A stretch of 64,000 bases of DNA from Bianquea renquensis. GTDB taxonomy: Bacteria > Bacillota > Clostridia > Lachnospirales > Bianqueaceae. A program made the translations under genes and the position numbers. Where the stretch lies: positions 76,231 to 140,230 of the forward strand of contig NZ_JACRSQ010000008.1 in assembly GCF_014384895.1 (NCBI RefSeq), written 5' to 3'. Shown here one piece after another: positions 36,275-45,044 of this stretch. The notes under the pieces were generated by a model. That model saw only the letters and a program-made list of their open reading frames with translations. It did no database searches and was not told the DNA's origin. Each line of letters opens with the position of its first letter. The first letter of the stretch is position 1.

Positions 36275-36673
36275 GTGAAGAACGAGGAATTGCTGGCAGC
36301 CGCCCGCGCGGCCATGGAGCATTCTTACAGCCCGTATTCAGGATTTCGAGTCGGAGCGGCCGTTTTGGCCCAGTCCGGCCGTATCTATTCCGGTTGCAAT
36401 ATCGAGAACGCTTCCTACGGGGCCACAATCTGCGCGGAGCGCTGCGCTATTTTCTCCGGCATTGCACAGGGAGAGCGCCGGTTCATCAAGTTGGCGGTGG
36501 TGAGTTCCGGCGACGGCTACCCGTGGCCTTGTGGAATCTGTAGACAGGTGATGCTGGAGTTTATGCCGCCTGAGGGCAGCATACTGTTAGAGGATAAAGG
36601 CAAAATTCTAGAGCTGGCGCTTGATGAGTTAATGCCCCATGGATTTACGAAAGAAGCTTTGTCCTCCGAGTGA
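36275..36673 (+). CDS. cdd: Cytidine deaminase
   Basis: Deaminates cytidine and deoxycytidine for pyrimidine salvage. 132 residues, the usual size. Visible zinc site: CAERCAIF and PCGICRQ, plus YSPYSGFRVGAAV at the N-terminus and GCNIENASYG. GTG 36275 has GGAG eight bases upstream and gives MKNEELLAAAR. The longer frame to 36224 lies within the DUF3048 gene. Linkage to ybeY is a common Firmicute arrangement, but dgkA and era, its frequent neighbours, are not here. Confidence 0.95.
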   Translation: MKNEELLAAARAAMEHSYSPYSGFRVGAAVLAQSGRIYSGCNIENASYGATICAERCAIFSGIAQGERRFIKLAVVSSGDGYPWPCGICRQVMLEFMPPEGSILLEDKGKILELALDELMPHGFTKEALSSE

Positions 36674-36702
36674 GAGGGCGGGCGAGAGAAAGTAGGAATG
36701 GT

Positions 36703-38295
36703 ATGAGCAGTAGTGCGAAGGATTTGGCGAAGCAGGGCGGGATTCTGGTTGCCGCTTCATTTATCGTCCGGTTTATCGGATTTTTCTATCGAATCCCCTT
36801 AACGAATTTGTGGGGAGACGCCGGCAACGATATGTATGCTATGGCATATCAGATCTATAACTTTTTTTATATCGTATCCGCTTTTGGCGTTCCCACCACG
36901 CTGTCCAAGATGCTGGGTGAGCGCATCGCTTTGAAAGAATATGCCAACGCGAGGCAGGTGTTTAAGGTCGCGCTTGTATTTGTCAGCAGCGTGGGTCTTA
37001 TCTGTGCGCTGATTCTCTGGTTTGGCAATTCGTACATCGCTACGAAGATTTTTAACCTTCCCCAGGCGGCGCTGGCCATGCGCGCCCAGGCGCCCGCTGT
37101 GTTGATCGTCTCCGTGATGAGCGTTTTTCGGGGGCTGTTTCAGGGAATGAACAATATGAAGCCCACCGCCATATCCCAGACCATTGAGCAGATTGTGGAC
37201 GCCTTGGTAGCGGTTACGCTGGCCTTCGCGTTGATGGAACCTTTGGGGATAAATTGGGCTGTCGCTGGAGGTATCAGTGGGACTGCGGCTGGAGGTTTGG
37301 CGGCCCTTGGGTTTATGATCATCTGTTTTTTCGCGTACCGAAAGAGAAGCAAGATTTTCTGTGCACCCCGCCAAGAGATTACGGAGCGCAATTCCGATAT
37401 TCTGCGCCAAATGATTTCCATCATCGTCCCCGTCGTACTTGCGTCGGCTATATTTAGCATCAAGAGTATGATTGATTCCAGTATGTTTATCAAGCTGATG
37501 AGCTGGAAGGGGTATGAGCAGGAGGCGATCTCGAATATGAGGGGCATCTATCAGGGCAAGTTCATCGTTCTGATTAACCTGCCCATCTCCATCGGCAACG
37601 CCATGGCCGCCGCCTCTGTGCCGAGCATCGCCCACTCCATCGCCATACGGGATCGGGCTGAGATCCAAAGCAAGGTCAACATGCTGATCAAGACGGTGCT
37701 TTTAATCTCGCTGCCAGCCGCCGTGGGACTCACGGTCATGGGAAAACCGCTGCTGCGGCTCATCTTTCCCAACGCGCACCAGGGCGGAGAGCTATTCTGG
37801 GCTGGCTCCATCGCCGTTGTCTTTTATTGCATTATCCACGTCTCGACGGGGATCTTGCAGGGAATCGGCAAGCTGAAAATACCTCTGCGAAATGCCATCA
37901 TCGGAGTGCTGGTCACCTGTCTGACCAATGTGATTTCCATTATGGTGCTGGATTTGAAGATCTACTCCCTAGTGTTGAATATCGTGCTGTTCAGCGCAGT
38001 GTTAGCATTTTTGAATTTGCGCAGCGTGCTCAAGTTTTGCCATGTGAGGATCTCCTTCAAAAAGGCAGTGCTGAAACCTCTGATCAGTTCTCTGATCATG
38101 GGAATAATCTGTTTCATATTCTATGTTCTGCCCTTTACCTTGACAGGGTCCAACACCATTTCCTGCATCATCTCCGTAGGAATTGGCGCTTTGACCTACT
38201 TTACGGTGATGGTCAACATCGGAGGGCTGACGAAGCGGGATATGTCGACTCTGCCCGTAGGCGGACTCCTGAGAAAATTGAAAATTTTTCGATAG
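36703..38295 (+). CDS. SpoVB/MurJ-type polysaccharide or lipid flippase (MOP superfamily)
   Basis: About 530 residues with roughly 14 membrane helices. It begins AKQGGILVAASFIVRFIGFFYRIPLTNLWG, cut here to the key words GFFYRIPL and GDAGNDMYAMAYQIY, which are typical of Firmicute SpoVB/YtgP-like exporters. The group flips lipid-linked cell wall precursors; SpoVB acts in spore cortex synthesis. Placement between cdd and a BofC-like gene supports a sporulation role, but a vegetative lipid II flippase cannot be excluded. The start at ATG 36703 is chosen over GTG 36670; both have weak ribosome binding sites. Confidence 0.85.
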   Translation: MSSSAKDLAKQGGILVAASFIVRFIGFFYRIPLTNLWGDAGNDMYAMAYQIYNFFYIVSAFGVPTTLSKMLGERIALKEYANARQVFKVALVFVSSVGLICALILWFGNSYIATKIFNLPQAALAMRAQAPAVLIVSVMSVFRGLFQGMNNMKPTAISQTIEQIVDALVAVTLAFALMEPLGINWAVAGGISGTAAGGLAALGFMIICFFAYRKRSKIFCAPRQEITERNSDILRQMISIIVPVVLASAIFSIKSMIDSSMFIKLMSWKGYEQEAISNMRGIYQGKFIVLINLPISIGNAMAAASVPSIAHSIAIRDRAEIQSKVNMLIKTVLLISLPAAVGLTVMGKPLLRLIFPNAHQGGELFWAGSIAVVFYCIIHVSTGILQGIGKLKIPLRNAIIGVLVTCLTNVISIMVLDLKIYSLVLNIVLFSAVLAFLNLRSVLKFCHVRISFKKAVLKPLISSLIMGIICFIFYVLPFTLTGSNTISCIISVGIGALTYFTVMVNIGGLTKRDMSTLPVGGLLRKLKIFR

Positions 38296-38301
38296 AGCTT
38301 C

Positions 38302-38331
38302 GCATAGAATCCCTTCTTTTTGTCCATACTG
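38302..38331 (+). promoter_or_regulatory. Candidate forespore (SigF/SigG-type) promoter
   Basis: GCATA, 18-base spacer, CATACTG, which is one base from the SigG -10 CATACTA. It lies 25 bases before the BofC-like gene; bofC is forespore-expressed in Bacillus. Confidence 0.35.
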
Positions 38332-38355
38332 CTACTAAGAATAGGAGGAGTCAGT

Positions 38356-38781
38356 ATGAGCACGAGGAGAAAGGTTTTGTGTATTGTGTTTACAACCGTT
38401 GCGGTTTTGATCATAATGGGTTCTGCATTTTACGGCTGGTACTATCTGTCGACAAGGGACAGCCGGCGGGAATCGCCCTTAGCTGAGGAGTCCGATCCTC
38501 AGCCGGTGCGGGAACCTTCGGAAGATCTGAGTGTTGATCTGTCCGCCAACGGAAATCCGGCTGGAGAATCAGAGATTGCACAGGAGAAATCATCCCAGAG
38601 GTATACCGTTCGAGAGTACGAAGGGCATATTGGAATATTTCTGGAAGACGGGACACTGCAATCCGAACTCAAAACTCCTGTGGAATTACTTCCAGAAATT
38701 GATCAGAAAAAGTTACAAGAGGGAATCGCCGTCAACACAGAAGAGGAGCTGATCCTGCTCATGGAGAGTTATACCGGGTGA
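38356..38781 (+). CDS. BofC C-terminal-domain-like membrane protein
   Basis: 141 residues: a single N-terminal transmembrane helix (IVFTTVAVLIIMGSAFYGWYY), a polar linker, then a C-terminal domain YTVREYEGHIGIFLEDG followed by LPEIDQKKLQEGI and EEELILLMESY. This domain resembles the BofC C-terminal module. In Bacillus, BofC restrains SpoIVB signalling in the forespore. AGGAGG at 38343-38348 fixes ATG 38356. A forespore-type promoter is suggested upstream. The function is by analogy only. Confidence 0.65.
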   Translation: MSTRRKVLCIVFTTVAVLIIMGSAFYGWYYLSTRDSRRESPLAEESDPQPVREPSEDLSVDLSANGNPAGESEIAQEKSSQRYTVREYEGHIGIFLEDGTLQSELKTPVELLPEIDQKKLQEGIAVNTEEELILLMESYTG

Positions 38782-38811
38782 CGCTCTTAAAAGAGAGGAT
38801 CGTACAGGACT

Positions 38812-39741
38812 GTGGATTTTTTTGTCACATTGAATGAAACTGTTATTTTATTTGCCATGGTATTGCTGGGATTTATGGCTGGCCGTCTCAAAATTGTGAG
38901 CACAGGCTTCTCCAAGGATATATCCCAGTTTTTGTTTTGTATCTGCGTGCCCGCCATGGTGATTGATGCGCTGCAACGTCCCTTTTCAAAGGAAATCCTG
39001 GGAACGGGGGCGGTGCTGATCGCAACCTGCGTGGGAATTATCGTGGCCTCCTATGGAATCGGCCGACTCATTGTGAGATGGGTGCCTGTGCTTCGAAAGG
39101 AAAAGTTGGTGTTCCTGTACAGCATGACATTTCCTAACTTCGGGTATATGGGGATTCCTGTGGTATCCGCACTTCTAGGGGAGGAGGGGGCTTTTTATGT
39201 GGCGCTCTATGTGCTCCCTTTATACTTAATCGTCAACTCCTGGGGCGTCTACATATGGGAACGGGAAGGGCAACCGAAGTCCATACCGGTCTGGAAGCGG
39301 ATTCGAAGCGCGCTAAATCCGGCGACAGTGGGAACCTTGATCGGCTTTCTGCTCTTCGTCTGCTCCATTCAACTGCCGGAAAGTCTGGGGCGAGTCGTGG
39401 AGATGACGGGGGACTTGACCACACCGCTGGCCATGATTTTGGCGGGACTTTTGCTGGCGCAGGCGGATCTGAAGCAGATCTTTCGCGCGCCCAAAGTGTA
39501 TATTCTGAGCGGGATTCGGCTATTGGGGCTTCCCTTTCTCTTTATGGGGATCCTGTATCTATGCGGCGCAAGGGGAATCCGGCTGAGCATACCGGTCCTG
39601 ATCACCGCCATGCCCGTAGCCGCAAATTTGGCCATGATGGCCGAAAAATTTGAGCGGGATGCGTATCTGTCCGCCCAGATTGTATTTTTATCGACGCTTT
39701 TGTCCGTTATCACCATCCCAATTGTCGGTATGGCACTATAA
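38812..39741 (+). CDS. AEC-family transporter
   Basis: 309 residues with about ten hydrophobic segments, of the auxin efflux carrier family. Family features: the N-terminal LNETVILFAMVLLGFMAGRL, FPNFGYMGIPVVSALLGEEG in the middle, and AMPVAANLAMMAEKFERD near the C-terminus. In bacteria such carriers move organic acids such as malate; the substrate here is unknown. Start GTG 38812 follows AAGAGAGGATC. No linked enzyme gene suggests a substrate. Confidence 0.88.
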   Translation: MDFFVTLNETVILFAMVLLGFMAGRLKIVSTGFSKDISQFLFCICVPAMVIDALQRPFSKEILGTGAVLIATCVGIIVASYGIGRLIVRWVPVLRKEKLVFLYSMTFPNFGYMGIPVVSALLGEEGAFYVALYVLPLYLIVNSWGVYIWEREGQPKSIPVWKRIRSALNPATVGTLIGFLLFVCSIQLPESLGRVVEMTGDLTTPLAMILAGLLLAQADLKQIFRAPKVYILSGIRLLGLPFLFMGILYLCGARGIRLSIPVLITAMPVAANLAMMAEKFERDAYLSAQIVFLSTLLSVITIPIVGMAL

Positions 39742-39845
39742 AAAATTCAATGAAGATTTAATACATGCGTAATTCCCATTTAACAACTTTCGACAAATTT
39801 TGCAGTATAATATGGATAGATATTGTTGAAAGTGGGGGGAGACGG

Positions 39846-41525
39846 ATGGCGAAGCGCGGGAAGGCCGCAAGGCCACTGGTTGTACTGCTGGTCATTGAAC
39901 TGCTGATCTTGGCGGGGGGCGGTATCCTGTATGGGTATCTCAAGATTTCCAACACCTCTCTGTCAGAACTGTTCAATTCAAGGACAGCGGGGGACGTGAT
40001 CAGCGCCTTTACAGAAAAAGCATTGACGGCGGAACAGACGGGATTGAACAAAGAGGAAGGTAAGCTGAACCGAAAGGGAGAAAAATATAGAAAGCCCTTG
40101 TATCAGGAAATGAAACGGATCATGGACATGTACTGCAATGAAGAGTTGTCCTATGACCAGCTGGTCCGCTGCATGCGGAGCTACCAGCTGTTTGCTGAGG
40201 CGTCGGGCCAAGCGGGCAAATATTTGTCCTACGCCAACAGCATTCAGGCGGGGCGGGAGGCGTATCGAGAGGGAGTCGCGTATGCCGCAAAGGAGGACTA
40301 CACTGGGGCGCTGGAGTGTTTTAAGCGGGTGGACTCGGAGGATCCCATCTACAGCGAAAAGGCGGAGCAGGAAAAAGAGAAGATGATACAGAAGTTGATC
40401 GAAATCGCGCCGGAGAAGGTAAACGAGTACCTCTGCCAGTATAAAATAGAGGAGGCGAGGGCGTTCGTAGGAGAACTTTTTGCCGCATCGCCAGATGATC
40501 CGGCGTTAAATGGGTTGGACCAGACAATCAATGAGTATGAAGCGTTCCAGACGGAGCTGGTGGAGTATACAGGACCGGTGGAACATGTATTTACCCACTG
40601 TTTGATTGCATTCCCGGAGCTGTGCTATTCCAGCCCATCCATGACCAAGTCGCTGGATACGGATTGTGTCACGCCCCATGAATTTGCGCTCATTCTGGAG
40701 AACCTTTACGAGAAGGGGTACATACTGATCGATATCAATCTGCTTCTCGATGAATCCGGGGAGGGGGATAGGGTGGCCAAGCTGATGCTGCCCAAGGGGA
40801 AGAAGCCGCTAGTCCTTTCCGTGGACGATGTGGTGTATGACGCCCGTAAGATGCATACGGGGATGGTGGACAAATTGGTTGTGGACGACAGGGGACGCGT
40901 CTTGTCCTACACGAAGACAGCCGCAGGGGACGAGATCTACAGCTATGAAAACGAAGTGTTCCCCATCGTCGACAGCTTTGTCAGGGAGCACCCGGACTTT
41001 AGTTTCCAGGGGGCGCGGGGCACGCTATGCCTTACGGGATTCCAGGGGATCTTCGGGTACCGGACGCAGACAGGCGCGCCGGAGGGGACCGACAGGGAAG
41101 CGGAGAAAGAGGGCGCGTTGCAGGTGGTTGCGGCGCTTAAGGAGGAAGGCTGGAACTTTGCCAGCCATGGGTACGGGCATTATCATATGGATCAGATTGA
41201 GTACAGCAAAGTGGAGTACGATACGGCGAGCTGGCAGGCGGAGGTTGCGTCCCTTGTAGGGCCGACGAAAGTCATGGTCTGGCCCTATGGCGGTCACGTC
41301 CGGTCCGGCAAGATCCACGAATTGCTGTATGACACGGGATTTCGAATCTTTTGTGGCGTGGGAGCAAAGCCCTATCTGGCACGGGAGCCGGACGGACTGG
41401 GAATCTTTCAAGACCGGAAGGCGTTGGACGGATATTCCCTTCGCAATCGCCGGGAAATGTATCTGTATCTCTTTGACACGGAGGAGGTGTGGGATCCCCT
41501 CCGGCCCAAGGATGTGTCATGGTAA
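39846..41525 (+). CDS. Membrane-anchored polysaccharide deacetylase-like protein
   Basis: 559 residues. A basic head and one transmembrane helix (VLLVIELLILAGGGILYGYL) are followed by a charged, helical, TPR-like region to about residue 230. The NodB-type domain then shows LSVDDVVYD (metal Asp), FASHGYGHYHMD (His-x3-His) and VWPYGG. The metal triad therefore looks complete, so it may act outside the membrane on peptidoglycan or another polysaccharide. GGGGGAG precedes ATG 39846, and a consensus TATAAT at 39806-39811 gives a probable promoter with a weak -35. A second deacetylase follows at 41572. Confidence 0.82.
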   Translation: MAKRGKAARPLVVLLVIELLILAGGGILYGYLKISNTSLSELFNSRTAGDVISAFTEKALTAEQTGLNKEEGKLNRKGEKYRKPLYQEMKRIMDMYCNEELSYDQLVRCMRSYQLFAEASGQAGKYLSYANSIQAGREAYREGVAYAAKEDYTGALECFKRVDSEDPIYSEKAEQEKEKMIQKLIEIAPEKVNEYLCQYKIEEARAFVGELFAASPDDPALNGLDQTINEYEAFQTELVEYTGPVEHVFTHCLIAFPELCYSSPSMTKSLDTDCVTPHEFALILENLYEKGYILIDINLLLDESGEGDRVAKLMLPKGKKPLVLSVDDVVYDARKMHTGMVDKLVVDDRGRVLSYTKTAAGDEIYSYENEVFPIVDSFVREHPDFSFQGARGTLCLTGFQGIFGYRTQTGAPEGTDREAEKEGALQVVAALKEEGWNFASHGYGHYHMDQIEYSKVEYDTASWQAEVASLVGPTKVMVWPYGGHVRSGKIHELLYDTGFRIFCGVGAKPYLAREPDGLGIFQDRKALDGYSLRNRREMYLYLFDTEEVWDPLRPKDVSW

Positions 41526-41571
41526 GGAAATTAGACAGAAAATCATTAAACTTTTGTAGGGGGGTGTTCAT

Positions 41572-42321
41572 TTGGACGTTACAAATCGGGTGCAGTGGAA
41601 AGCTGTTACCTTCAGTTATGATGACGGTGTCACACAGGATATAAGGTTGATTGAATTGCTGAATCAATACGGACTTAAATGTACTTTCAATCTCAACTCG
41701 GAATTGTTGGGGAAAAAGGGGATCCTGATTCGAGAAAATAAGCGTATTGCCCACTATAAAATACATCCCGAGGACGTGAAATTCATTTATGATGGCCACG
41801 AGGTCGCCGCTCACACATTGACACATCCGAATTTGACTGGGCTTGACGAAGCGGAAATCATACGTCAGGTTGAGCAGGATCGAATCAATTTGTCCGAACT
41901 TGTCGGCTATGAAGTCGTGGGAATGGCATATCCCTGCGGAGGCGTTAACAATAATGAGAGGGTGGCGGATATCATTCGGGAGAATACCCATATTCGGTAC
42001 TGTCGCACCATTACAGACACCGAAAGCTTTGATATACAGGAAAATCTATATCGGTTGAATCCGAATGTCTATCACATAATGGAGTTTGATCGGTTGATGA
42101 AAATGGGCGAACAGTTTGTTGAACTAAGCGCAGATAAACCGCAAATTTTCTACATCTGGGGTCATTCATATGAGATGGACTACCGGCCTGATTATTGGAA
42201 CAAGCTGGAGGAATTCTTCAAGCTGATCAGCAACCGAAAGGATATGGTGTATGGAACAAATGCAGAAGTTCTACAACACTTCCATTTATTGTCTGGAAGC
42301 AGGACAAGTATGGAAGTTTGA
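41572..42321 (+). CDS. Polysaccharide deacetylase-family protein (cytoplasmic type)
   Basis: 249 residues with the NodB fold and no signal peptide. Motifs: TFSYDDGVTQD (catalytic and metal Asp), EVAAHTLTHPNLT (His-x3-His), and AYPCGG. TTG 41572 is chosen since AGGGGGGTG lies just upstream and the domain begins at once. Without export it may act on a small sugar or cofactor, as PuuE-like and other cytoplasmic members do. It follows the anchored homologue by 46 bp. Confidence 0.85.
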   Translation: MDVTNRVQWKAVTFSYDDGVTQDIRLIELLNQYGLKCTFNLNSELLGKKGILIRENKRIAHYKIHPEDVKFIYDGHEVAAHTLTHPNLTGLDEAEIIRQVEQDRINLSELVGYEVVGMAYPCGGVNNNERVADIIRENTHIRYCRTITDTESFDIQENLYRLNPNVYHIMEFDRLMKMGEQFVELSADKPQIFYIWGHSYEMDYRPDYWNKLEEFFKLISNRKDMVYGTNAEVLQHFHLLSGSRTSMEV

Positions 42322-42332
42322 TACAAAAGTTC

Positions 42333-42362
42333 AGACAAAAGAAAAATCCGCCGTGAGGCGGA
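42333..42362 (-). terminator. Terminator of the ABC-F gene (minus strand)
   Basis: A perfect 6-bp stem TCCGCC / GGCGGA with loop GTGA, followed on the minus strand by TTTTTCTTTTG. Confidence 0.75.
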
Positions 42363-42388
42363 CATAATGTTGAAGTTCGCGAACGTAT

Positions 42389-44284
42389 TCACTCCCCAAT
42401 CTCCTCGGACAGTGCGTCCCACTGGTGCATCCAATCCTCGATCTGCGCTTCTAGCGCAGCCTTTTTTTCCTCTAAATCGTGGAAGGCGCTGGCACTTGAG
42501 TAGAATTCCGGGAGCAACATCTGTCCCTCAATTTCGGCTATGCCTTTCTCCGCCTTCTCGATATCGTCCTCCAGCCGCCGCAGCCGAGTCTTTTTTCTGC
42601 GCAGCTCGCTCTGAGACTGTTTCTGTTGGAGGTAGTCCTCCTTGTTGGCGGTTGCCGGAGAAGCCGCCTGTTCAGTTGCCGCCTCCGGCTTCGTGAGGTG
42701 TTCCATATAGAAGTCGTAATTGCCAAGATAGGTTTGGATTCCCTCCGGAGTCAAGACGAGAATTTTGTCTGCGACGCGGTTGATGAAATAGCGGTCGTGG
42801 GAGATGAAGAGCAGCGTCCCCTCATAGCGGCGCAGGTTGTCTTCGAGTATTTCCCTGGAAATGATATCCAGATGGTTGGTCGGCTCATCCAGCAATAAAA
42901 AATTGGACTGGGAGAGCATGATCTTGCACAGGGACACCCGCGCTCGCTCTCCACCGCTCAGATCGCGAATCAGCTTAAATACGTCCTCCCCTCGGAATAA
43001 GAAAGAGCCGAGAACGCTGCGGATCTGCCCAAGGGTCATCTGTGGAAAGGCATCGTAAATTTCGTCCAGAATCGTTTTGCCGGGAGACAGAGTCTCCTGT
43101 TCTTGATCATAGTATCCAGGGTATACCTTTACGCCGAGGCGCAGATAGCCGCTGTCGGCCGCCGCCTGCCCCATTATGATTCGGAATAAGGTCGTCTTTC
43201 CCGTGCCGTTAGCGCCCAGGAGCGCCACTTTTTCGCCTCGCCGGACGGTAAAATTTAAATTCTGAAATTGGCGCTTCCCGTCAAAGGCTTTACAGAGCCC
43301 CTCCGCGCTTAATACATCTTCCCCGCTGAGAATTTTCGGGGTAAAGGTTAACTTCATGGAGGCGTCCAGAGAAACCGGCTTGTCCAAAATCTCCATCTTG
43401 TCCAGTATCTTTTCTCGGCTCTGTGCGCGGCGGATGAATTTCTCCATATTAAAGGATCGCAGCTTGGCGATAACCTCCTCCTGATGCCGAATCTCTGCCT
43501 GCTGTGCCTCATATTCTCGAAGAGCTGCCTTTTCCCGGGCAGCTTTTTCCTGAGTATAGTAGGAATAGTTGCCATTGTAGGTGGAGGTAACACCGCGCTC
43601 CAGCTCCAAGGTTTTCGTGCAGAGCTTGTCCAGAAAATAGCGGTCATGGGATATGATTAACGCAGCCCCGGGGAAGGAGGCAAGAAATCCTTCCAGCCAG
43701 CTGATGGCATCAATGTCCAGATGGTTGGTCGGCTCATCCAACAACAAGAGATCCGGCTTTGAAAGCAGAATTTTGCCAAGGGCAACCCGGGATCTCTGGC
43801 CGCCGGACAGGAGAGAGATGGGGAGCTGGTACTCGGCCTCGGTAAATCCAAGTCCCTTCAGGACGCCGCGCACCCGGCTCTGATACGAGTAGCCATCGGC
43901 CTCCTCAAAATCGTGGGAGAGGCGCGCATAGGTGTCCAGCAGGGAGGGATCGGCATTTTCCTTCATCTGCTGTTCCATGGCGCGGAGCTGATTTTCCAGT
44001 TGCACAACGGGTTCAAACACTTGGAGCAGCTCCTCCTGCACAGTAGTAGCCGAAGAAATCTCTGCGTTCTGCGCCAAATATCCAATTCGAAGATTCTTTT
44101 GCAGGTAGAGCTGGCCCTCGTCCGGTGGCATAGCGCCGCGAAGGATGTGGAAAAGCGTTGATTTTCCGGCCCCATTGACGCCGACCAACGCCATTTTTTC
44201 TTTTGCCTCTATATGAAAGGTCACATTGCGCAAGACCTCTGTGGTGACAAAGCTTTTTTGAATTCCATTAGCGGATACAATCAT
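42389..44284 (-). CDS. ABC-F family ATP-binding protein
   Basis: About 631 residues with two ABC ATPase domains and no membrane segment. Walker A motifs are GVNGAGKST and GANGTGKTT, signatures LSGGQRSRVA and LSGGERARVS, and each Walker B reads LLLLDEPTNHLD or LLDEPTNHLD. A basic linker joins them and a C-terminal coiled coil (KQSQSELRRKKTRLRRLEDD) follows, as in Uup/YdiF-type members. ABC-F proteins act on the ribosomal E site in translation or antibiotic protection; the subgroup is undecided. Start ATG 44284 follows GGAGG; the in-frame ATG 44302 is part of ATGGAGG. A small hairpin (ACGG/CCGT) precedes it. Confidence 0.92.
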   Translation of the reverse strand: MIVSANGIQKSFVTTEVLRNVTFHIEAKEKMALVGVNGAGKSTLFHILRGAMPPDEGQLYLQKNLRIGYLAQNAEISSATTVQEELLQVFEPVVQLENQLRAMEQQMKENADPSLLDTYARLSHDFEEADGYSYQSRVRGVLKGLGFTEAEYQLPISLLSGGQRSRVALGKILLSKPDLLLLDEPTNHLDIDAISWLEGFLASFPGAALIISHDRYFLDKLCTKTLELERGVTSTYNGNYSYYTQEKAAREKAALREYEAQQAEIRHQEEVIAKLRSFNMEKFIRRAQSREKILDKMEILDKPVSLDASMKLTFTPKILSGEDVLSAEGLCKAFDGKRQFQNLNFTVRRGEKVALLGANGTGKTTLFRIIMGQAAADSGYLRLGVKVYPGYYDQEQETLSPGKTILDEIYDAFPQMTLGQIRSVLGSFLFRGEDVFKLIRDLSGGERARVSLCKIMLSQSNFLLLDEPTNHLDIISREILEDNLRRYEGTLLFISHDRYFINRVADKILVLTPEGIQTYLGNYDFYMEHLTKPEAATEQAASPATANKEDYLQQKQSQSELRRKKTRLRRLEDDIEKAEKGIAEIEGQMLLPEFYSSASAFHDLEEKKAALEAQIEDWMHQWDALSEEIGE

Positions 44285-44423
44285 ACGACGATAGACCTCC
44301 ATTCCATACGGTGCGCAGCCGTCACGTCTCTATGATACCATCATTTTAGCGGCTTGAAAAGTGGTAACATGGAAAAAGTAGAAAAAACATGCATATAGTT
44401 AAAAAACGTTCACAGTTTGTTGC

Positions 44424-44452
44424 TTGACAAATAAAAGTAAGTGTGATTAAAT
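44424..44452 (+). promoter_or_regulatory. Promoter of the MarR-ABC exporter operon
   Basis: TTGACA (44424-44429), 17-base spacer, TTAAAT (44447-44452) in an AT-rich 247-bp gap divergent from the ABC-F gene. A MarR operator probably overlaps it, but no clear inverted repeat was identified. Confidence 0.6.
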
Positions 44453-44531
44453 ATTATCCATACTAATTTTTTGCAATGCTAAATAAATGTGGACAATTTG
44501 TTGTTACAGGGGATTTCATGGAGGTAGTGGG

Positions 44532-45044
44532 ATGTTGCCTATCGCCTGCAACGTCCAGCGATTGGAGGATACTATGAGGGAATGCTGGGATGACACGACG
44601 CTGGAATCACAGCTGATGACGGCGTTCATGCGGTTTCAGAGGACACGGAGGAAAGCGCCGCTGCATGAAAAATTTAACCGAAGCGAGGTCATGTTGATCG
44701 GAGCTATTATGCATCTGCAAATGGAGTCGGAGGAGCCGGTCACGGTATCCAGGTTGAGTCAGAAGCTGAGAGTGGCGACTCCCACCGTAACAAAGCTTCT
44801 CAGTGCCATGGAGGAAAAAGGAATTGTTGAGAGAACCGTCAGCCGGCGAGACCGGAGGAAGATCATTGTAAGCTTCACAGAGGCGGGACTTGAGATGGGA
44901 AAAAAGGCGCAGGAACATTTTATGCAGGATCTATCGAATCTGGTCGCTCTGTTGGGGGAAGAGGACACCAGATCGCTGATACGGATTCTGGACAAAGTGG
45001 CGGAAGACCACGATAAGAGGACGGAGGTTGGAGAGGTTGACTAA
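44532..45044 (+). CDS. MarR-family transcriptional regulator
   Basis: 170 residues. The winged-helix region shows VTVSRLSQKLRVATPTVTKLL as the recognition helix and KGIVERTVSRRDRRKIIVSFT as the wing. GGAGG precedes ATG 44532. It is the first gene of an operon with two ABC exporter half-transporters, whose first start overlaps its end. By analogy it represses the exporter until a toxic ligand binds. Confidence 0.9.
   Translation: MLPIACNVQRLEDTMRECWDDTTLESQLMTAFMRFQRTRRKAPLHEKFNRSEVMLIGAIMHLQMESEEPVTVSRLSQKLRVATPTVTKLLSAMEEKGIVERTVSRRDRRKIIVSFTEAGLEMGKKAQEHFMQDLSNLVALLGEEDTRSLIRILDKVAEDHDKRTEVGEVD

Noticed and set aside
36799..37668. 289-codon minus-strand ORF opposite the flippase gene
   Set aside because: Shadow of a well-supported membrane protein; its own product has a biased composition and no recognisable family.
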